From positions 169,353 to 233,352 of the forward strand of contig NZ_CDBI01000079.1 of the NCBI RefSeq assembly GCF_000820025.1: a stretch of 64,000 bases of DNA. Direction: 5' to 3'. Below the pieces are notes generated by a model, which worked only from the letters and a program-made list of their open reading frames with translations, did no database searches and was not told the DNA's origin. This DNA comes from Aeromonas popoffii. GTDB taxonomy: Bacteria > Pseudomonadota > Gammaproteobacteria > Enterobacterales > Aeromonadaceae. Shown piece after piece: positions 46,055 to 57,205 of this stretch; the first letter of the stretch is position 1, and each line of letters starts with the position of its first letter. A program made the translations under genes and the position numbers.

Positions 46055-46144
46055 GGAGAGATGCCGGAGTGGCCGAACGGGATTGACTCGAAATCAATTG
46101 TGGTAGCAATACCACCCAGGGTTCGAATCCCTGTCTCTCCGCCA
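46055..46144 (+). tRNA. tRNA-Ser(CGA)
   Basis: Acceptor stem GGAGAGA pairs with TCTCTCC, followed by GCCA. The anticodon loop CTCGAAA gives anticodon CGA. A long variable arm (TGTGGTAGCAATACCACC) and the T-loop GTTCGAATC are present, as expected for a 90-base serine tRNA. The accessory region with IS remnants begins directly at its 3' end. Confidence 0.95.
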
Positions 46145-46256
46145 TTTATTCCCTTCAAGCCCACGCCTGCCGAGGGTTTGGCATGGATATGCTATGTCAG
46201 CCCATGCTTTCGATCGGTTGATAAGATATGGTGATGCTTTTGAGACTCAGTTCTTC

Positions 46257-46503
46257 ATGGTATCCATCATCGTCTACTGTCCTCGTTGCCCTGCCTGTCC
46301 CCACGTTTTTCAGCTCACTTACACCTATGAAGCTCATAAACCAGGTGTCAAAGAGAAGATTGTCGAGATGGCCTTCAACGGCTCAGGTGTCCGTGACACA
46401 GCCTGCGTCCTCACATTGGCATTAACACCATCCTGCGCGCCTTAAAAACTCGCACCAAGGCAAGTAACTACCGAAAAAGTATCAACAGCAGTCGAATTCT
46501 GAC
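46257..46503 (+). pseudogene. IS1-type InsA remnant
   Basis: The frame reads YCPRCPACPHVFQLTYTYEA, then KEKIVEMAFNGSGVRDTA, and in another frame GINTILRALKTRTK, which is the order of IS1 InsA. An internal zinc-finger part is missing and a one-base frameshift lies near 46415. It is cut off by the IS3-type end at 46504. Confidence 0.75.
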
Positions 46504-46600
46504 TGTAGTGGTTAACTAAATCCGGACACTTGGTTAGGCCGGTTTTCGGCTGCTGGCGATATCTGTCATGGTGGTGATGTGGACTCCGCCAGTTGTCGTG
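46504..46600 (-). mobile_element. IS3-family end, remnant
   Basis: TGTAGTGGTTAACTAAATCC and the next 75 bases match the left end of the IS3 copy at 52381 with few differences, including the terminal repeat and the end of the transposase. Similarity stops near 46600. It lies in the same orientation as the 52381 copy, at the other side of the arc block. Confidence 0.85.
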
Positions 46601-46621
46601 CATGGCCAGCGCACGAGCCAT

Positions 46622-48091
46622 TCAGCTTGTTGGCCGCACAGCCTTGCTTGGCAAACGCAACATACGAAATCCTGCGTAAGCCACTGCGATAGTCAGTAAC
46701 GGGCTGATAAAACAGAACACCGCATAGGGTGCGTAGCTCCAAGTCGTTACCCCCAAAGTGGCCGCCATATAGGCGCCGCAACTGTTCCAAGGGATCAACG
46801 CCGAGGTTGGCGTCGCGGTATCGCCGACCGCCCTCGATAGCACCACAGGGGCCAGGCCACGCTTGGCAAAGGCCGATTTAAACATCCGCCCCGGCAGCAC
46901 AATGGCGATGTATTGGTCGGCGGTGACGATATTAGTGGCCACAATTGAGGTTGCCAGCGAGGCAACCAAAGCACCGTCCGACTTAGCTTTCTGAATAATC
47001 GGGGTGATTAGCCGCTCAAGCACCCCGACCTTCTCAACTACCCCACCAAACGCTAAGGCGCTGATAATCAGCCAGATGGTATTGAGCATGCTGCCCATAC
47101 CGCCACGCGATGCCAGCATGTCCATCGGAGCAAAGCCCGAGGTTGAGGTATAGCCATTGGCCAAGGCCCGCCAGACGCCTTCCAATAACGCCAGCCACTG
47201 CGGAATTCCCTCGTTGGCAGCGGCAAAAGCCAGCACCCGCTCCGGGGCCATAACCGCCGCGAGTAGACCACCGGCAATCGAGCCAAGGAAAATAGCGGTA
47301 AAGGGCGGAAAGCGGAACAATGCCAACAAAATCACCAACACTAGCGGCACAAACATCACCAACTGTGGCTGGAATGAGTTTTGAATCGCAGCAATTTTAT
47401 CTGCGGCGTCGAAATCTCCTGGCTCACCCCACATAAAGAAAAACACTAACGAGAGCAACAAGGCCATTAGCGAGGTCAGCAGTGTCTCACGGATATGCTG
47501 ATACAAATCGACACCAGCAGCGGCTGCGGAGAGATTGGCCGAGTCCGAGAGTGGCGACGACTTATCGCCAAAGTAAGCACCCGAGATCACCGCGCCCGCC
47601 GCTATCGCCGGATTCAAGCCCATGCTCAGGGCTATCCCCATAAAACCGACACCGATGGTGCCGACCACTGTCCAAGAGCTACCAATGCTGGCCGAAACGA
47701 TGGCACTGATCACGCACGCGGTTACGAAGAAGTAATCTGGATTAAGTAGCTGTAATCCGTAATAAACCATAGCCACCAGCGTGCCACTGAGTGCCCAAGT
47801 GCCAATCAGGCCGCCGACCGCGAACAAAATAAAGATCGCACCAATGCCAGTGGACACGCTATCAGTCGCGGCTTTACCCAGCGCCTCAAGCGTGTGTCCT
47901 CGACGCCAACCGATAAACACCGCAATCATCGTCGCGGTAACCAGCGCAACTTGGTTAGGGCCACCGGCACCAGCATCACCAAATAAAAAATAAGACAAGG
48001 CAACCAAGATAACCAGACAAGCGACCGGAATGATCGCCTCAAACAGCGACAGTGGTTGCGGCGTGCTAGGTCTGCGAATAAAACTGAACAT
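46622..48091 (-). CDS. nhaC: NhaC-family Na+/H+ antiporter
   Basis: The 489-residue membrane protein has about 12 hydrophobic segments and NhaC features such as SASIGSSWTVVGTIGVGFMGI, GAYFGDKSSPLSDSANLSA and SIVATNIVTADQYIAIVLPGRMF. It exchanges sodium for protons and some relatives exchange organic substrates. It lies downstream of arcA on the same strand but after a hairpin, so its transcription may be partly separate. The C-terminus ends right next to the IS3 remnant but looks complete. Confidence 0.9.
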   Translation of the reverse strand: MFSFIRRPSTPQPLSLFEAIIPVACLVILVALSYFLFGDAGAGGPNQVALVTATMIAVFIGWRRGHTLEALGKAATDSVSTGIGAIFILFAVGGLIGTWALSGTLVAMVYYGLQLLNPDYFFVTACVISAIVSASIGSSWTVVGTIGVGFMGIALSMGLNPAIAAGAVISGAYFGDKSSPLSDSANLSAAAAGVDLYQHIRETLLTSLMALLLSLVFFFMWGEPGDFDAADKIAAIQNSFQPQLVMFVPLVLVILLALFRFPPFTAIFLGSIAGGLLAAVMAPERVLAFAAANEGIPQWLALLEGVWRALANGYTSTSGFAPMDMLASRGGMGSMLNTIWLIISALAFGGVVEKVGVLERLITPIIQKAKSDGALVASLATSIVATNIVTADQYIAIVLPGRMFKSAFAKRGLAPVVLSRAVGDTATPTSALIPWNSCGAYMAATLGVTTWSYAPYAVFCFISPLLTIAVAYAGFRMLRLPSKAVRPTS

Positions 48092-48189
48092 TCAGATATG
48101 CCTCGGTTAATGTTCATATGACGGCTAGACATGCAGCGCTTGAACTGAGCGCCATTGTCTGCCGCTTAACGCGTTGTCACCAGCACCAG

Positions 48190-48217
48190 TAAAACCGCCG
48201 CCAAAAGTGGCGGCGAT
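48190..48217 (-). terminator. Hairpin between arcA and nhaC
   Basis: GCCGCCACTTTTGGCGGC on the minus strand is followed by GGTTTTACTGG; it lies 20 bases past the arcA stop and probably ends or weakens the arcDA transcript. Confidence 0.7.
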
Positions 48218-48235
48218 TGCTGTTGCAGACGTCGC

Positions 48236-49489
48236 TTAGAAATCTACCTCATCACGGCTGATCGGGCAGGTCATGCAATGGCCGCCGCCACGGCCACGGC
48301 CGAGTTCGGAACCAACGATGGTGACCACTTCGATCCCCTCTTTGCGCAACAGGGTGTTGGTGTGCACGTTACGATCATAGGCAAATACCACCCCCGGCGA
48401 TGCGCACACCAAGTTGGCGCCGCTGTCCCACTGCGTGCGCTCACGCATGTAAGCGTTACCACCGGTTTCCACCACCCGCAGCTTCTTCAGACCCAAGGAT
48501 TGCGCAACCACATCGGTAAAGCGGCCCTTTTCCTTGACCAGTTCGATACCGCTTGGCTTGTCGCTTGGGCGGTACGAGAAGGTGCTGACGTGATCCATGA
48601 TGTCTGGGTAAAGCAGCACGCAGTCGCGGTCAGCAAAGGTGAACACGGTGTCCAAGTGCATAGCCGCGCGCAGTTTAGGCATCGCTGCAACGATTACCCG
48701 CTCCGCTGCACCTTGCTTGAACAAGGTCGCGGCCAACTGGCTAATGGCCTGACGCGAGGTTCGTTCGCTCATGCCGATCAGCACGTTACCCTTGCCGATC
48801 GGCATTACATCGCCGCCCTCTAAGGTGGCCATGCCATGGTCTTCGGTAGGATCGCCCCACCAGACTTTGACCTTGCCGGCAAAATCGGGATGGAACTTAT
48901 AAATAGCGGTGGTGAGGATGGTCTCTTCGTGACGCGCCGACCAGTACAGCGGGTTAAGCGTAACGCCGCCGTAAATCCAGCAGGTGGTGTCTCGGGTGTA
49001 CAAGGTATTCGGCAAAGGCGGCAGCAGGTATTCGGTCACACCTGCGGCTTCACGCACCAGCTTGAGGGTTTCGCCGCCGAAGGTTTCGGGAAACTCGTCA
49101 GTGGACAAGCCGCCGATCAGCGTCTCGGCCAGATCTCGTGGCGACAGGCCTTCGAGGTAGCTACGAATCTCATCTACCAGCCCAAGGCCAACCTGATTAG
49201 GCACAACCTGATGATCAAGAATCCACTTCTTGGCCTCAGCAATAGCGACAGTTTCAGCCAATAAGCTGTGCATTTCGACCACATCAACGCCGCGATCGCG
49301 CAGCTTGTTGGTGAAATCGAAGTGATCACGTTTAGCGTTCTCGACCCACATAACGTCATCGAACAGCAGCTCGTCGCAGTTGCTCGGGGTAAGCCGGGCA
49401 TGCGCACGGCCCGGCGCGCAGACCATCACTTTGCGCAGCTGGCCGACTTCCGAATGCACGCCAAATTTGACTTCACTTGCATTTGTCAT
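48236..49489 (-). CDS. arcA: Arginine deiminase
   Basis: The 417-residue product has the ADI motifs: [55 protein letters not shown] and the nucleophilic cysteine in GGGHCMTCP near the C-terminus. It converts arginine to citrulline and ammonia. Length and sequence resemble the Pseudomonas type. ATG 49489 follows GGGAG. It starts 15 bases after the arcD stop. Genes for ornithine carbamoyltransferase (arcB) and carbamate kinase (arcC) are absent from the window. Confidence 0.95.
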   Translation of the reverse strand: MTNASEVKFGVHSEVGQLRKVMVCAPGRAHARLTPSNCDELLFDDVMWVENAKRDHFDFTNKLRDRGVDVVEMHSLLAETVAIAEAKKWILDHQVVPNQVGLGLVDEIRSYLEGLSPRDLAETLIGGLSTDEFPETFGGETLKLVREAAGVTEYLLPPLPNTLYTRDTTCWIYGGVTLNPLYWSARHEETILTTAIYKFHPDFAGKVKVWWGDPTEDHGMATLEGGDVMPIGKGNVLIGMSERTSRQAISQLAATLFKQGAAERVIVAAMPKLRAAMHLDTVFTFADRDCVLLYPDIMDHVSTFSYRPSDKPSGIELVKEKGRFTDVVAQSLGLKKLRVVETGGNAYMRERTQWDSGANLVCASPGVVFAYDRNVHTNTLLRKEGIEVVTIVGSELGRGRGGGHCMTCPISRDEVDF

Positions 49490-49504
49490 GATCAACTCCC
49501 TTGG

Positions 49505-50929
49505 TTAAATAGAGATAGCGCCAGTCGCTAAGCCGTAAACGCCGTAAATAGCCGCGGCGGCAATCACAGCGAAGATGATCCAATCCGAGGCCTTATCGAA
49601 CACCACCTTGCCCTGCTCACGGCGGGCGATGAAATACAAAACAGTGCCAGGCGCAAACAACACCGCCGACAACAGGATGAACTTCAAGCCGCCGGAGTAA
49701 ATCATGAACAGCGTATACAACACAGCAAAACTGGCGATCAGCAGGTCGCGATTTCGTTCCTGTGGACGCACCTCATAGGTTTCACTGCGCTTGGCAATCA
49801 TCAAGCCGTAGGCAGCCACAAACAGGTAGGGGATCAAGGTGGTGGCGCTAGTCAGGTTAAGCATCAGCGAGAACGCATCACGCGACCAATAGGTGGTGAT
49901 CACAATGATCTGGACGATGATGCTGGTCACCCAAAGCGCCGTGACCGGCACGTTGTTTTTGTTGACCTTGGCAAACATCGCTGGCATGTCCTTTGACTTG
50001 CCCGCTGCGAACATTACCTCCGCACAGATCAGCGCCCAGGCCAAATAAGCGCCCAGCACTGAGACGAGCAAGCCTGCACTGACAAACATCGCCCCCCACG
50101 GGCCGACTACCGACTCCAGCACGCCAGCCATCGATGGCTGACGCAGGCCGGCAATTTCGGCGCGCTCCATCACTGCGTAGGGCAGCAAGGTAACCAGCAC
50201 CATCAAGCCGGTAACCACGATAAAGCCAAGGATGGTTGCCTTGCCGACGTCGGCGCGCTCTTTGGCGTAGCGTGAATACACGCTGGCGCCTTCAATGCCG
50301 ATAAACACAAACACAGTGACCAGCATGGTGGCCTTGACCTGTTCGAACAGGCCTACAGTCAAGTCGCCGCCATACAGATTCATGCTGAACAGATCGATCT
50401 TGAATGCAAAAAACAGCAAGACGATAAACACCATGATCGGAATGACCTTGGCGACCGTGACAATGCTGTTGATAAAGGCGGCCTGCTGTACGCCGCGCAG
50501 AATCAAGAAATGGAATAACCAAATGCCGATTGAAGCAACACCGATGGCGATCACCGTATTGCCATCGCCGAATACCGGAAAGAACGCACCCAAGGTGGAC
50601 TTGATCAGCACCCAGTAAGACACGTTACCTATGCAACTGCCGATCCAATATCCGAAAGCCGAGAGAAAGCCCGGATAGTCACCAAAACCTTCTTTGGCAT
50701 AAGCGAATACGCCGGCATCGATATTCGGTTTGCGCTCAGCCAAGAATTGAAAAACTCGCGCCAGCATATACATGCCGGTACCGGCAATAATCCACGCAAT
50801 CAGTGCACCCAGCGGCCCGGTTGCTCCGGCAAAGGTTCTTGGTAGCGAGAAAATCCCGGCACCGACCATGCCGCCAACTACCATCGCGGTTAGAGCCATC
50901 CGCGACATTTTTTGTTCTGTAACAGCCAT
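49505..50929 (-). CDS. arcD: Arginine/ornithine antiporter (APC family)
   Basis: The 474-residue protein is a 12-TM APC-superfamily antiporter with the ArcD/ArgO-type start MSRMALTAMVVGGMVGAGIFSLPRTFAG, the GxG unwound TM1 site, and FIGIEGASVYSRYAKERADVGKAT in TM6. In ADI pathways it takes in arginine in exchange for ornithine; with arcB missing, arginine/citrulline exchange is possible. It is first in the arcDA unit. Confidence 0.92.
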   Translation of the reverse strand: MAVTEQKMSRMALTAMVVGGMVGAGIFSLPRTFAGATGPLGALIAWIIAGTGMYMLARVFQFLAERKPNIDAGVFAYAKEGFGDYPGFLSAFGYWIGSCIGNVSYWVLIKSTLGAFFPVFGDGNTVIAIGVASIGIWLFHFLILRGVQQAAFINSIVTVAKVIPIMVFIVLLFFAFKIDLFSMNLYGGDLTVGLFEQVKATMLVTVFVFIGIEGASVYSRYAKERADVGKATILGFIVVTGLMVLVTLLPYAVMERAEIAGLRQPSMAGVLESVVGPWGAMFVSAGLLVSVLGAYLAWALICAEVMFAAGKSKDMPAMFAKVNKNNVPVTALWVTSIIVQIIVITTYWSRDAFSLMLNLTSATTLIPYLFVAAYGLMIAKRSETYEVRPQERNRDLLIASFAVLYTLFMIYSGGLKFILLSAVLFAPGTVLYFIARREQGKVVFDKASDWIIFAVIAAAAIYGVYGLATGAISI

Positions 50930-51163
50930 ATTCTATTGTCCTCCTTGAAACTTATACCGGGTGAGACACCCGACTGCGCTAACCCCTTGCTTAAACACTC
51001 AACTTCTTGTTAAAGAACAAGGTCAACCCTGTTGCTTTGTCAAGCTGATTGTCACAATATTTTACCCGTCTAAAATAGTAAAACTGCCAAAAATACTGAA
51101 TGTGCACCAAGGCAGATTACATTGACGTGATTGTACTGGTTTAAGCCCTCTCCGATGCATGGC
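50930..51163. other. Promoter region of arcDA
   Basis: The stretch before arcD carries AT-rich sequence (TTGTCAAGCTGATTGTCACAA around 51037-51057) that vaguely resembles FNR/ANR or CRP half-sites, which would fit oxygen control of ADI genes. No site is certain. Confidence 0.3.
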
Positions 51164-51562
51164 TCAAGCATTACCGCGAGATGCCATAACAGAAACGGCC
51201 GCGATTAATCGTTTACGCTGTAGCCGAGGATTGTCTCGCCATAACCTGTAAAATACTGCTCCATTGCTCCACAAAGCAGCCCGGCACACTTGGAAACTGC
51301 CGATTAGCCAAGTAGCTTGCAAGTCAGTGCTGAAATTATTGCCCTTGATGCCCCTTCGTAAACGCCAAGCTAGCCGCCAGTCGTTGCCTTTGTGATAGTT
51401 GAAGCGGTTTTCGCCGTAGCCTAGGTACTTTAGATATCCGCGTTTTTACTCTTCGAAGTAGAGGTATAAGCATAGACCTTCTGTTAGAAAGCCCCAGTGA
51501 GAATCATCAGGATTGCCATAAGTAAATTCTGGGTGCTCAGAAAAGGTATGGATACTCCGGTG
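51164..51562 (-). pseudogene. Unrecognised open frame with one internal stop
   Basis: On the minus strand one frame stays open for 133 codons except for a TAA at 51448-51446. It reads HPEFTYGNPDDSHWGFLTEG, LCLYLYFEE, stop, KRGYLKYLGYGENRFNY, NDWRLAWRLRRGIKGNNF and has protein-like composition rich in aromatic residues. It has no clear start codon. I do not recognise the family; probably a gene fragment caught among IS remnants. Confidence 0.4.
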
Positions 51563-51752
51563 TCAGGATAGTTGTCGCCTCTTCGGTTATTCCTAAAAAA
51601 AACGTATCGGGGGCGGAAGGAGACAGGCCGTACTATTCACCTGAATGCAGAGCCGCATTACCTTAGCCATCCCCTCATACGAGTGAGGCGCGGTGCGGCC
51701 TCTGAGGTATGCTCTGCGTTTTTGACCCGCCAATACCGAACAGAGTAGCCCA

Positions 51753-52216
51753 ATGCTTAATCACGACATCATTCTCAACCACATTGATGACATTTTCTGG
51801 CAGGACATGCATGCCAAACGTGTGTTGTCGCTCGCCCATGAAACCCACGGGGTTATCGAGTCTGGCTCGCTGGTCATCCCATTGGCAATGGCCTCTCTTT
51901 GGCCAGTGGTCTTGAACACAAGTACGCGGTCAAGCAAGTCGACCGCTTGCTGACCAACATCCAGCTCAATGTCTGGCGCCTTTTCGATGACTGGGTTCCC
52001 TATGTGGTGTCCGAACGCACCGAGATTGTCGTATCCATAGACTGGACCGAGTTTGAGGCCGATGACCACAGCCCCCTGGTTATCAGCCTGCAAACCAACC
52101 ATGGCCGCAACACACCGCTATTGTGGAAAACCCACCAGGAATCCTTGTTCAAAGGCCAGTGCAACATCCATGAGCGGGCGTTGCTGACCAAGATCAGAAA
52201 GACCTGGTCGGAGGGC
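51753..52216 (+). pseudogene. IS4-type transposase, N-terminal fragment
   Basis: The frame MLNHDIILNHIDDIFWQDMH, then after a one-base frameshift near 51885 ASGLEHKYAVKQVDRLLTNI, WVPYVVSERTEIVVSIDWTEF (first catalytic Asp) and LVISLQTNHGRNTPLLW matches the start of IS4-type DDE transposases. It is cut off after KIRKTW at a terminal-repeat-like sequence. Confidence 0.75.
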
Positions 52217-52246
52217 AATGCCAGTCAGTTAAGCCTGACTGGCATT
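52217..52246. repeat. IS-end hairpin
   Basis: AATGCCAGTCAG-TTAAG-CCTGACTGGCATT is an inverted repeat followed by T-run. The first 17 bases recur alone at 4488-4504. It joins the N-terminal transposase fragment to an oppositely oriented C-terminal one. Confidence 0.65.
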
Positions 52247-52380
52247 GTTTTTTTATTGGTTTTTTTAACTCCATACTTCTGTGGCCTTGGCTTCACGCTG
52301 CGGGGATAACTTCGCTCCGGCAATACAAACTGCCCTGCCTGTTTCTCCAGCTCCGCAACGCGTTCCGGGATATTCCCCGG
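52234..52380 (-). pseudogene. IS4-type transposase, C-terminal fragment
   Basis: On the minus strand the frame reads IPERVAELEKQAGQFVLPER, YPRSVKPRPQKYGVKKTNKK and ends TMPVRLN inside the terminal repeat. The pattern fits the C-terminus of IS4-type transposases. It is truncated at 52380 by the IS3 element. Confidence 0.55.
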
Positions 52381-52388
52381 TGTAGTGG

Positions 52389-53267
<879 letters not shown>

Positions 53268-53604
53268 CGTAGCCTTTTTTAGAATGTCCTTTTCGCGCTC
53301 GAGCCGGTTGATACGGGCTTCCAGCTCCTGAATTTTCTGCTGCTCCGGAGTCAGCGCTTTGCTGATAGGAGTGGTGCCGGTTCTTCGGATTGCAGTTGCT
53401 GAACCCAGCGGCGAAGTACGGTTTCACCGACATCCAGTGAACGGCTTGCTTCGGGGACAGAATATCCCTGGTCGAGCACCAGGGATGCGGCTTCGAGTTT
53501 GAATTGGGCAGTAAATGAGCGACGTAATCTTGTCATTGAACACCTCTGATCTTGGTGGCGACTGTACCACCTAAAATGGTGTCCGGGATGATTAGACCAC
53601 TACA

Positions 53605-54416
<812 letters not shown>

Positions 54417-54440
54417 TTACGCCGCGTAACGCTTGCAGCA

Positions 54441-54473
54441 AAAACTGAAAAGCCCGCATCCACAGCGGGCTCT
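54441..54473 (-). terminator. Terminator of the SHOCT-domain gene
   Basis: AGCCCGC / GCGGGCT with a seven-base loop; on the minus strand it is followed by TTTTCAGTTTTT. Confidence 0.8.
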
Positions 54474-54515
54474 CTGGTTTAACGGTTGAGCGCCAAGATG
54501 CGGCGCTGCATATGC

Positions 54516-54893
54516 TTAGGCCAGTGCTTTGGCTTTGAGTTGGGCATACTCATCAGCATTAATCGCGCCGTTATCGAGCAAGGCTTTGGCCTCGCAGATC
54601 TGCTCGACTGGTGATTTACCTGCCACTTGCCGAATATAGTCTTCGGTATCTGATTTGGCCCGCTGCATCGCCGCACGTTGACGCTGGGCCATACCTGCGC
54701 CATTGCTAACAATGTAAATCAGCGCGGTAAACATCGGCAAGAATATCAGTCCGAGGATCCACAGAGCTTTAAATCCGCCGCCCATTTCAGTGTTGCGAAA
54801 CAGATCGCCGACGATCTGGAACAGTACCAAAAGGTAAGCGATAAAGATAAAACTTGAGAGTATTAACCAGAAGAAATCCCAGAAATTGCTCAT
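54516..54893 (-). CDS. PLDc_N/SHOCT-domain membrane protein
   Basis: The 125-residue protein has two membrane helices (WLILSSFIFIAYLLVLFQIVGDLF and ALWILGLIFLPMFTALIYI), matching the PLD-nuclease N-terminal module, and a C-terminal SHOCT motif (EQICEAKALLDNGAINADEYAQLKAKAL). No function is established. It is the first intact gene beyond the IS graveyard and is followed by a strong terminator. Confidence 0.85.
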   Translation of the reverse strand: MSNFWDFFWLILSSFIFIAYLLVLFQIVGDLFRNTEMGGGFKALWILGLIFLPMFTALIYIVSNGAGMAQRQRAAMQRAKSDTEDYIRQVAGKSPVEQICEAKALLDNGAINADEYAQLKAKALA

Positions 54894-54962
54894 ATTGGTG
54901 TGTTTCCTTTGCGTTGCCTAATTGGTTTAGGTGTAGCCGGCGTAAACTCGCCGGCGATGGTG

Positions 54963-55187
54963 TTACCCGGGCTTGCGCATCGCGGCCTGTAGCCAGCTGC
55001 GCAGAAGCGACCAGAGTGCGCTGCCGGTGAGCATGCCAAGCACGTAAACGCCGGCGATCAGTAGCGACGCCGGCAGCGTCAGGCTCATATTAAGCAGCGA
55101 AACTGTGACAAGACTTATATTTTGAATTTTAAACAGTAAAACAGTCGTCGTGATGACGATGATTAAAGCGGCGTAAACGTAACGCAT
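54963..55187 (-). CDS. LapA-like (DUF1049) small membrane protein
   Basis: The 74-residue protein has two hydrophobic helices (MRYVYAALIIVITTTVLLFKIQN and LPASLLIAGVYVLGMLTGSALWSLL) with the QNxxxVxVxLL linker typical of LapA/DUF1049. Related proteins take part in lipopolysaccharide assembly control. It lies 20 bases downstream of the ceramidase-like gene, same strand. Confidence 0.75.
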   Translation of the reverse strand: MRYVYAALIIVITTTVLLFKIQNISLVTVSLLNMSLTLPASLLIAGVYVLGMLTGSALWSLLRSWLQAAMRKPG

Positions 55188-55207
55188 AGACCCCCCTGTA
55201 CTGATGA

Positions 55208-56011
55208 TTAAGGCAGTGTTGATGGTGTTTTAAGCGACTCATCAGCCGTCGTTGCTGGATGTTGTAACACACGATTTATCAGCATGTAACAGGCAATAAA
55301 ACCGCCCAGCGAGGCGGCAAAATGTTTCAAGGTATGGCCGCTGACAAAATGGCTAAGACTAAGGATTTCGGCGTCATAGGTTTCGAGCACCTTGCTTAAC
55401 ACATACCAGCTAAAGATCCAGTAAAGATCACTACCGCGTGAGTAACGTGATGGTTGCAAAATAGCCAGAAAAAGTAAAGCCAGTACTGCATAAGCCTGCA
55501 GCATTGCGTACGGCAGCACGTTGCCAACGCCTTGCCGCTCGGTCACACGCCAGTAAATAACCGATAAGGCACCAATCAGTAACATCGGTACTAATAACAC
55601 TAGCCCGGTGCGCACGCTGATGCGATCTGAAATCTGGCTGGCGACTAAGGCCATAAAGGTAATGGTCATCGGCAGACGGTCCCAGAACAGTCGGTCATTG
55701 TCGGGGGCTAGATGGTAGTAACTTGAACCTAAAGCAGTCGCGAATATACCAAAGAAAAACACCAAATAAGGCCAACGCTCACGCATAAATTCAAACCGCA
55801 CGCGGCTGCGGATTAGCAGGGCCAACCCCAAGGTACCCGCCAGAAAAAAACCTATATTGGAGACCACGTTATTGAAATGCGGGATCCCCAAGAAGCTGCG
55901 TTGGTCGGCAAAATTATGGTAAGCCAGCGGCTGCGGCACGGCCGGTAACAAAAAGGCTGTCGCCACACAGGCGAGGGTAAAACCGATCAGTAGAAGGTTG
56001 CGCACACTCAT
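55208..56011 (-). CDS. Ceramidase-like (CREST superfamily) membrane protein
   Basis: The 267-residue protein has seven or eight hydrophobic segments. The zinc-site motifs of the alkaline-ceramidase/CREST superfamily are visible: SSYYHLAPDNDRLFWDRLPM (Ser, His, Asp) and SGHTLKHFAASLGG (HxxxH). It may hydrolyse an amide-linked lipid; bacterial members are poorly characterised. The start at 56011 with AGGAGCT upstream is chosen over the longer frame. It seems to share a transcript with the LapA-like and possibly the SHOCT gene. Confidence 0.82.
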   Translation of the reverse strand: MSVRNLLLIGFTLACVATAFLLPAVPQPLAYHNFADQRSFLGIPHFNNVVSNIGFFLAGTLGLALLIRSRVRFEFMRERWPYLVFFFGIFATALGSSYYHLAPDNDRLFWDRLPMTITFMALVASQISDRISVRTGLVLLVPMLLIGALSVIYWRVTERQGVGNVLPYAMLQAYAVLALLFLAILQPSRYSRGSDLYWIFSWYVLSKVLETYDAEILSLSHFVSGHTLKHFAASLGGFIACYMLINRVLQHPATTADESLKTPSTLP

Positions 56012-56095
56012 AGGACAAGCTCCTGTTGTCGATGCGCGGTACTGTTTAGCGTTGTGCATGATCGGTACTGTGTCCATCAAATGGATTGTGGGTTC

Positions 56096-57205
56096 TTATG
56101 GAGCGCTGACGACGGCATTAAACACACGCTCGCCATCCGCACGATGTGCATCCAACAAACCGTCGCGTATTTCCCATAGTTTTACCGACTCCAGCGCCGC
56201 GAGAAACTCGCGCTCTTGTTGCATCACCCCATCGGCGGGGCAAACCATACGTGTGCTCAGCAATGGGCCGATGCTCAGGCGATTTTCGACCGAGGTAAAG
56301 CTCGCCTGATAAGTATTGCAACCGCTGCTGCCGTGTACCTGGCCTTGCTCAAAGACCATGCTCAAACGCGTGCCAGGCAGAGCGCTAACGACTGCTTGGC
56401 GGCCGTTGTTGAATCCGGTTACGTCCCAGTACACGCCCTCAAGCGTTGCCGCGGGCTGCGCTTTAAATGTCAATACCGCACCAGTGGCAGTGCTCAGGCT
56501 CAGTTGCTCAGTATTAATGGCATACGCCAGAGTGCCGCTGAGTGCCGCTCTCACGGCGTTCTCCAGCGTCGTTTGTGGCTCCGGGCAAGCCATCATCGAA
56601 CCGGCTAACATGCTAATTGTCACCTTGCCAGTACTCAGGTTATAGCCACCCATAAGCCTATTACAGCCGGAAAAACCGCTCAAACGGCCTGCCTCAAAAC
56701 GTACCGTTACAGGCTTTGCCGCGTCAATTGCGATACCGGCAAAGCTACCGCTAGGAGAGTCTAACTGCCATGTTGGCCCCTCTAGTGTGAGCGGCTTGGC
56801 GGTGGTATCCGTGGTATCCTTAGCTGGCTTTGGCACGCGACAACAACCTGCCAACAGTTGCCCGTCTGGCAGCGATACCCTTGCGCTCATTGGATGTTGG
56901 GTGTTAGACATACCGTCGCTACAGCTCGCCTCACGCAGCAGCGCGACTGCTTCGCCGCCCTTACCGGTTACCGGCTTGCCGCGCCAAGCGTACTCTTTGA
57001 GCGCAAGCAGATGCGTTTTCTGGCCGAGGAAATCGACCGCTTTCTGTTCGGGCAAGAGCAATTGCGCTCGACTTTTGTCACTAAACTGCAGGCTCCATGA
57101 CGGCTCATTGCCAAAGCAAATAAGCTGCGGCTCGGCGGCGAACACAGTAAAAGCCGGCAATACCGACGCCAGTAAAATTGCTGCATTTATCGATGTTTTT
57201 AGCAT
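56096..57205 (-). CDS. Exported protein with two META (HslJ-like) domains
   Basis: The 369-residue product has a signal peptide (MLKTSINAAILLASVLPAFTVFA), a COG3650-like N-terminal domain (LICFGNEPSWSLQF), and two META domains, each with a conserved GCN core: SGFSGCNRLMGGYN ... MMACPEPQ and HGSSGCNTYQASF ... RMVCPADG. The domain occurs in HslJ, linked to novobiocin resistance and heat shock, and in motility-related proteins. The cysteines suggest periplasmic disulfides. Confidence 0.87.
   Translation of the reverse strand: MLKTSINAAILLASVLPAFTVFAAEPQLICFGNEPSWSLQFSDKSRAQLLLPEQKAVDFLGQKTHLLALKEYAWRGKPVTGKGGEAVALLREASCSDGMSNTQHPMSARVSLPDGQLLAGCCRVPKPAKDTTDTTAKPLTLEGPTWQLDSPSGSFAGIAIDAAKPVTVRFEAGRLSGFSGCNRLMGGYNLSTGKVTISMLAGSMMACPEPQTTLENAVRAALSGTLAYAINTEQLSLSTATGAVLTFKAQPAATLEGVYWDVTGFNNGRQAVVSALPGTRLSMVFEQGQVHGSSGCNTYQASFTSVENRLSIGPLLSTRMVCPADGVMQQEREFLAALESVKLWEIRDGLLDAHRADGERVFNAVVSAP

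Noticed and set aside
46193..46445. Open frame behind tRNA-Ser as a new small gene
   Set aside because: Its sequence matches an InsA-type IS1 fragment with an internal deletion and a frameshift.
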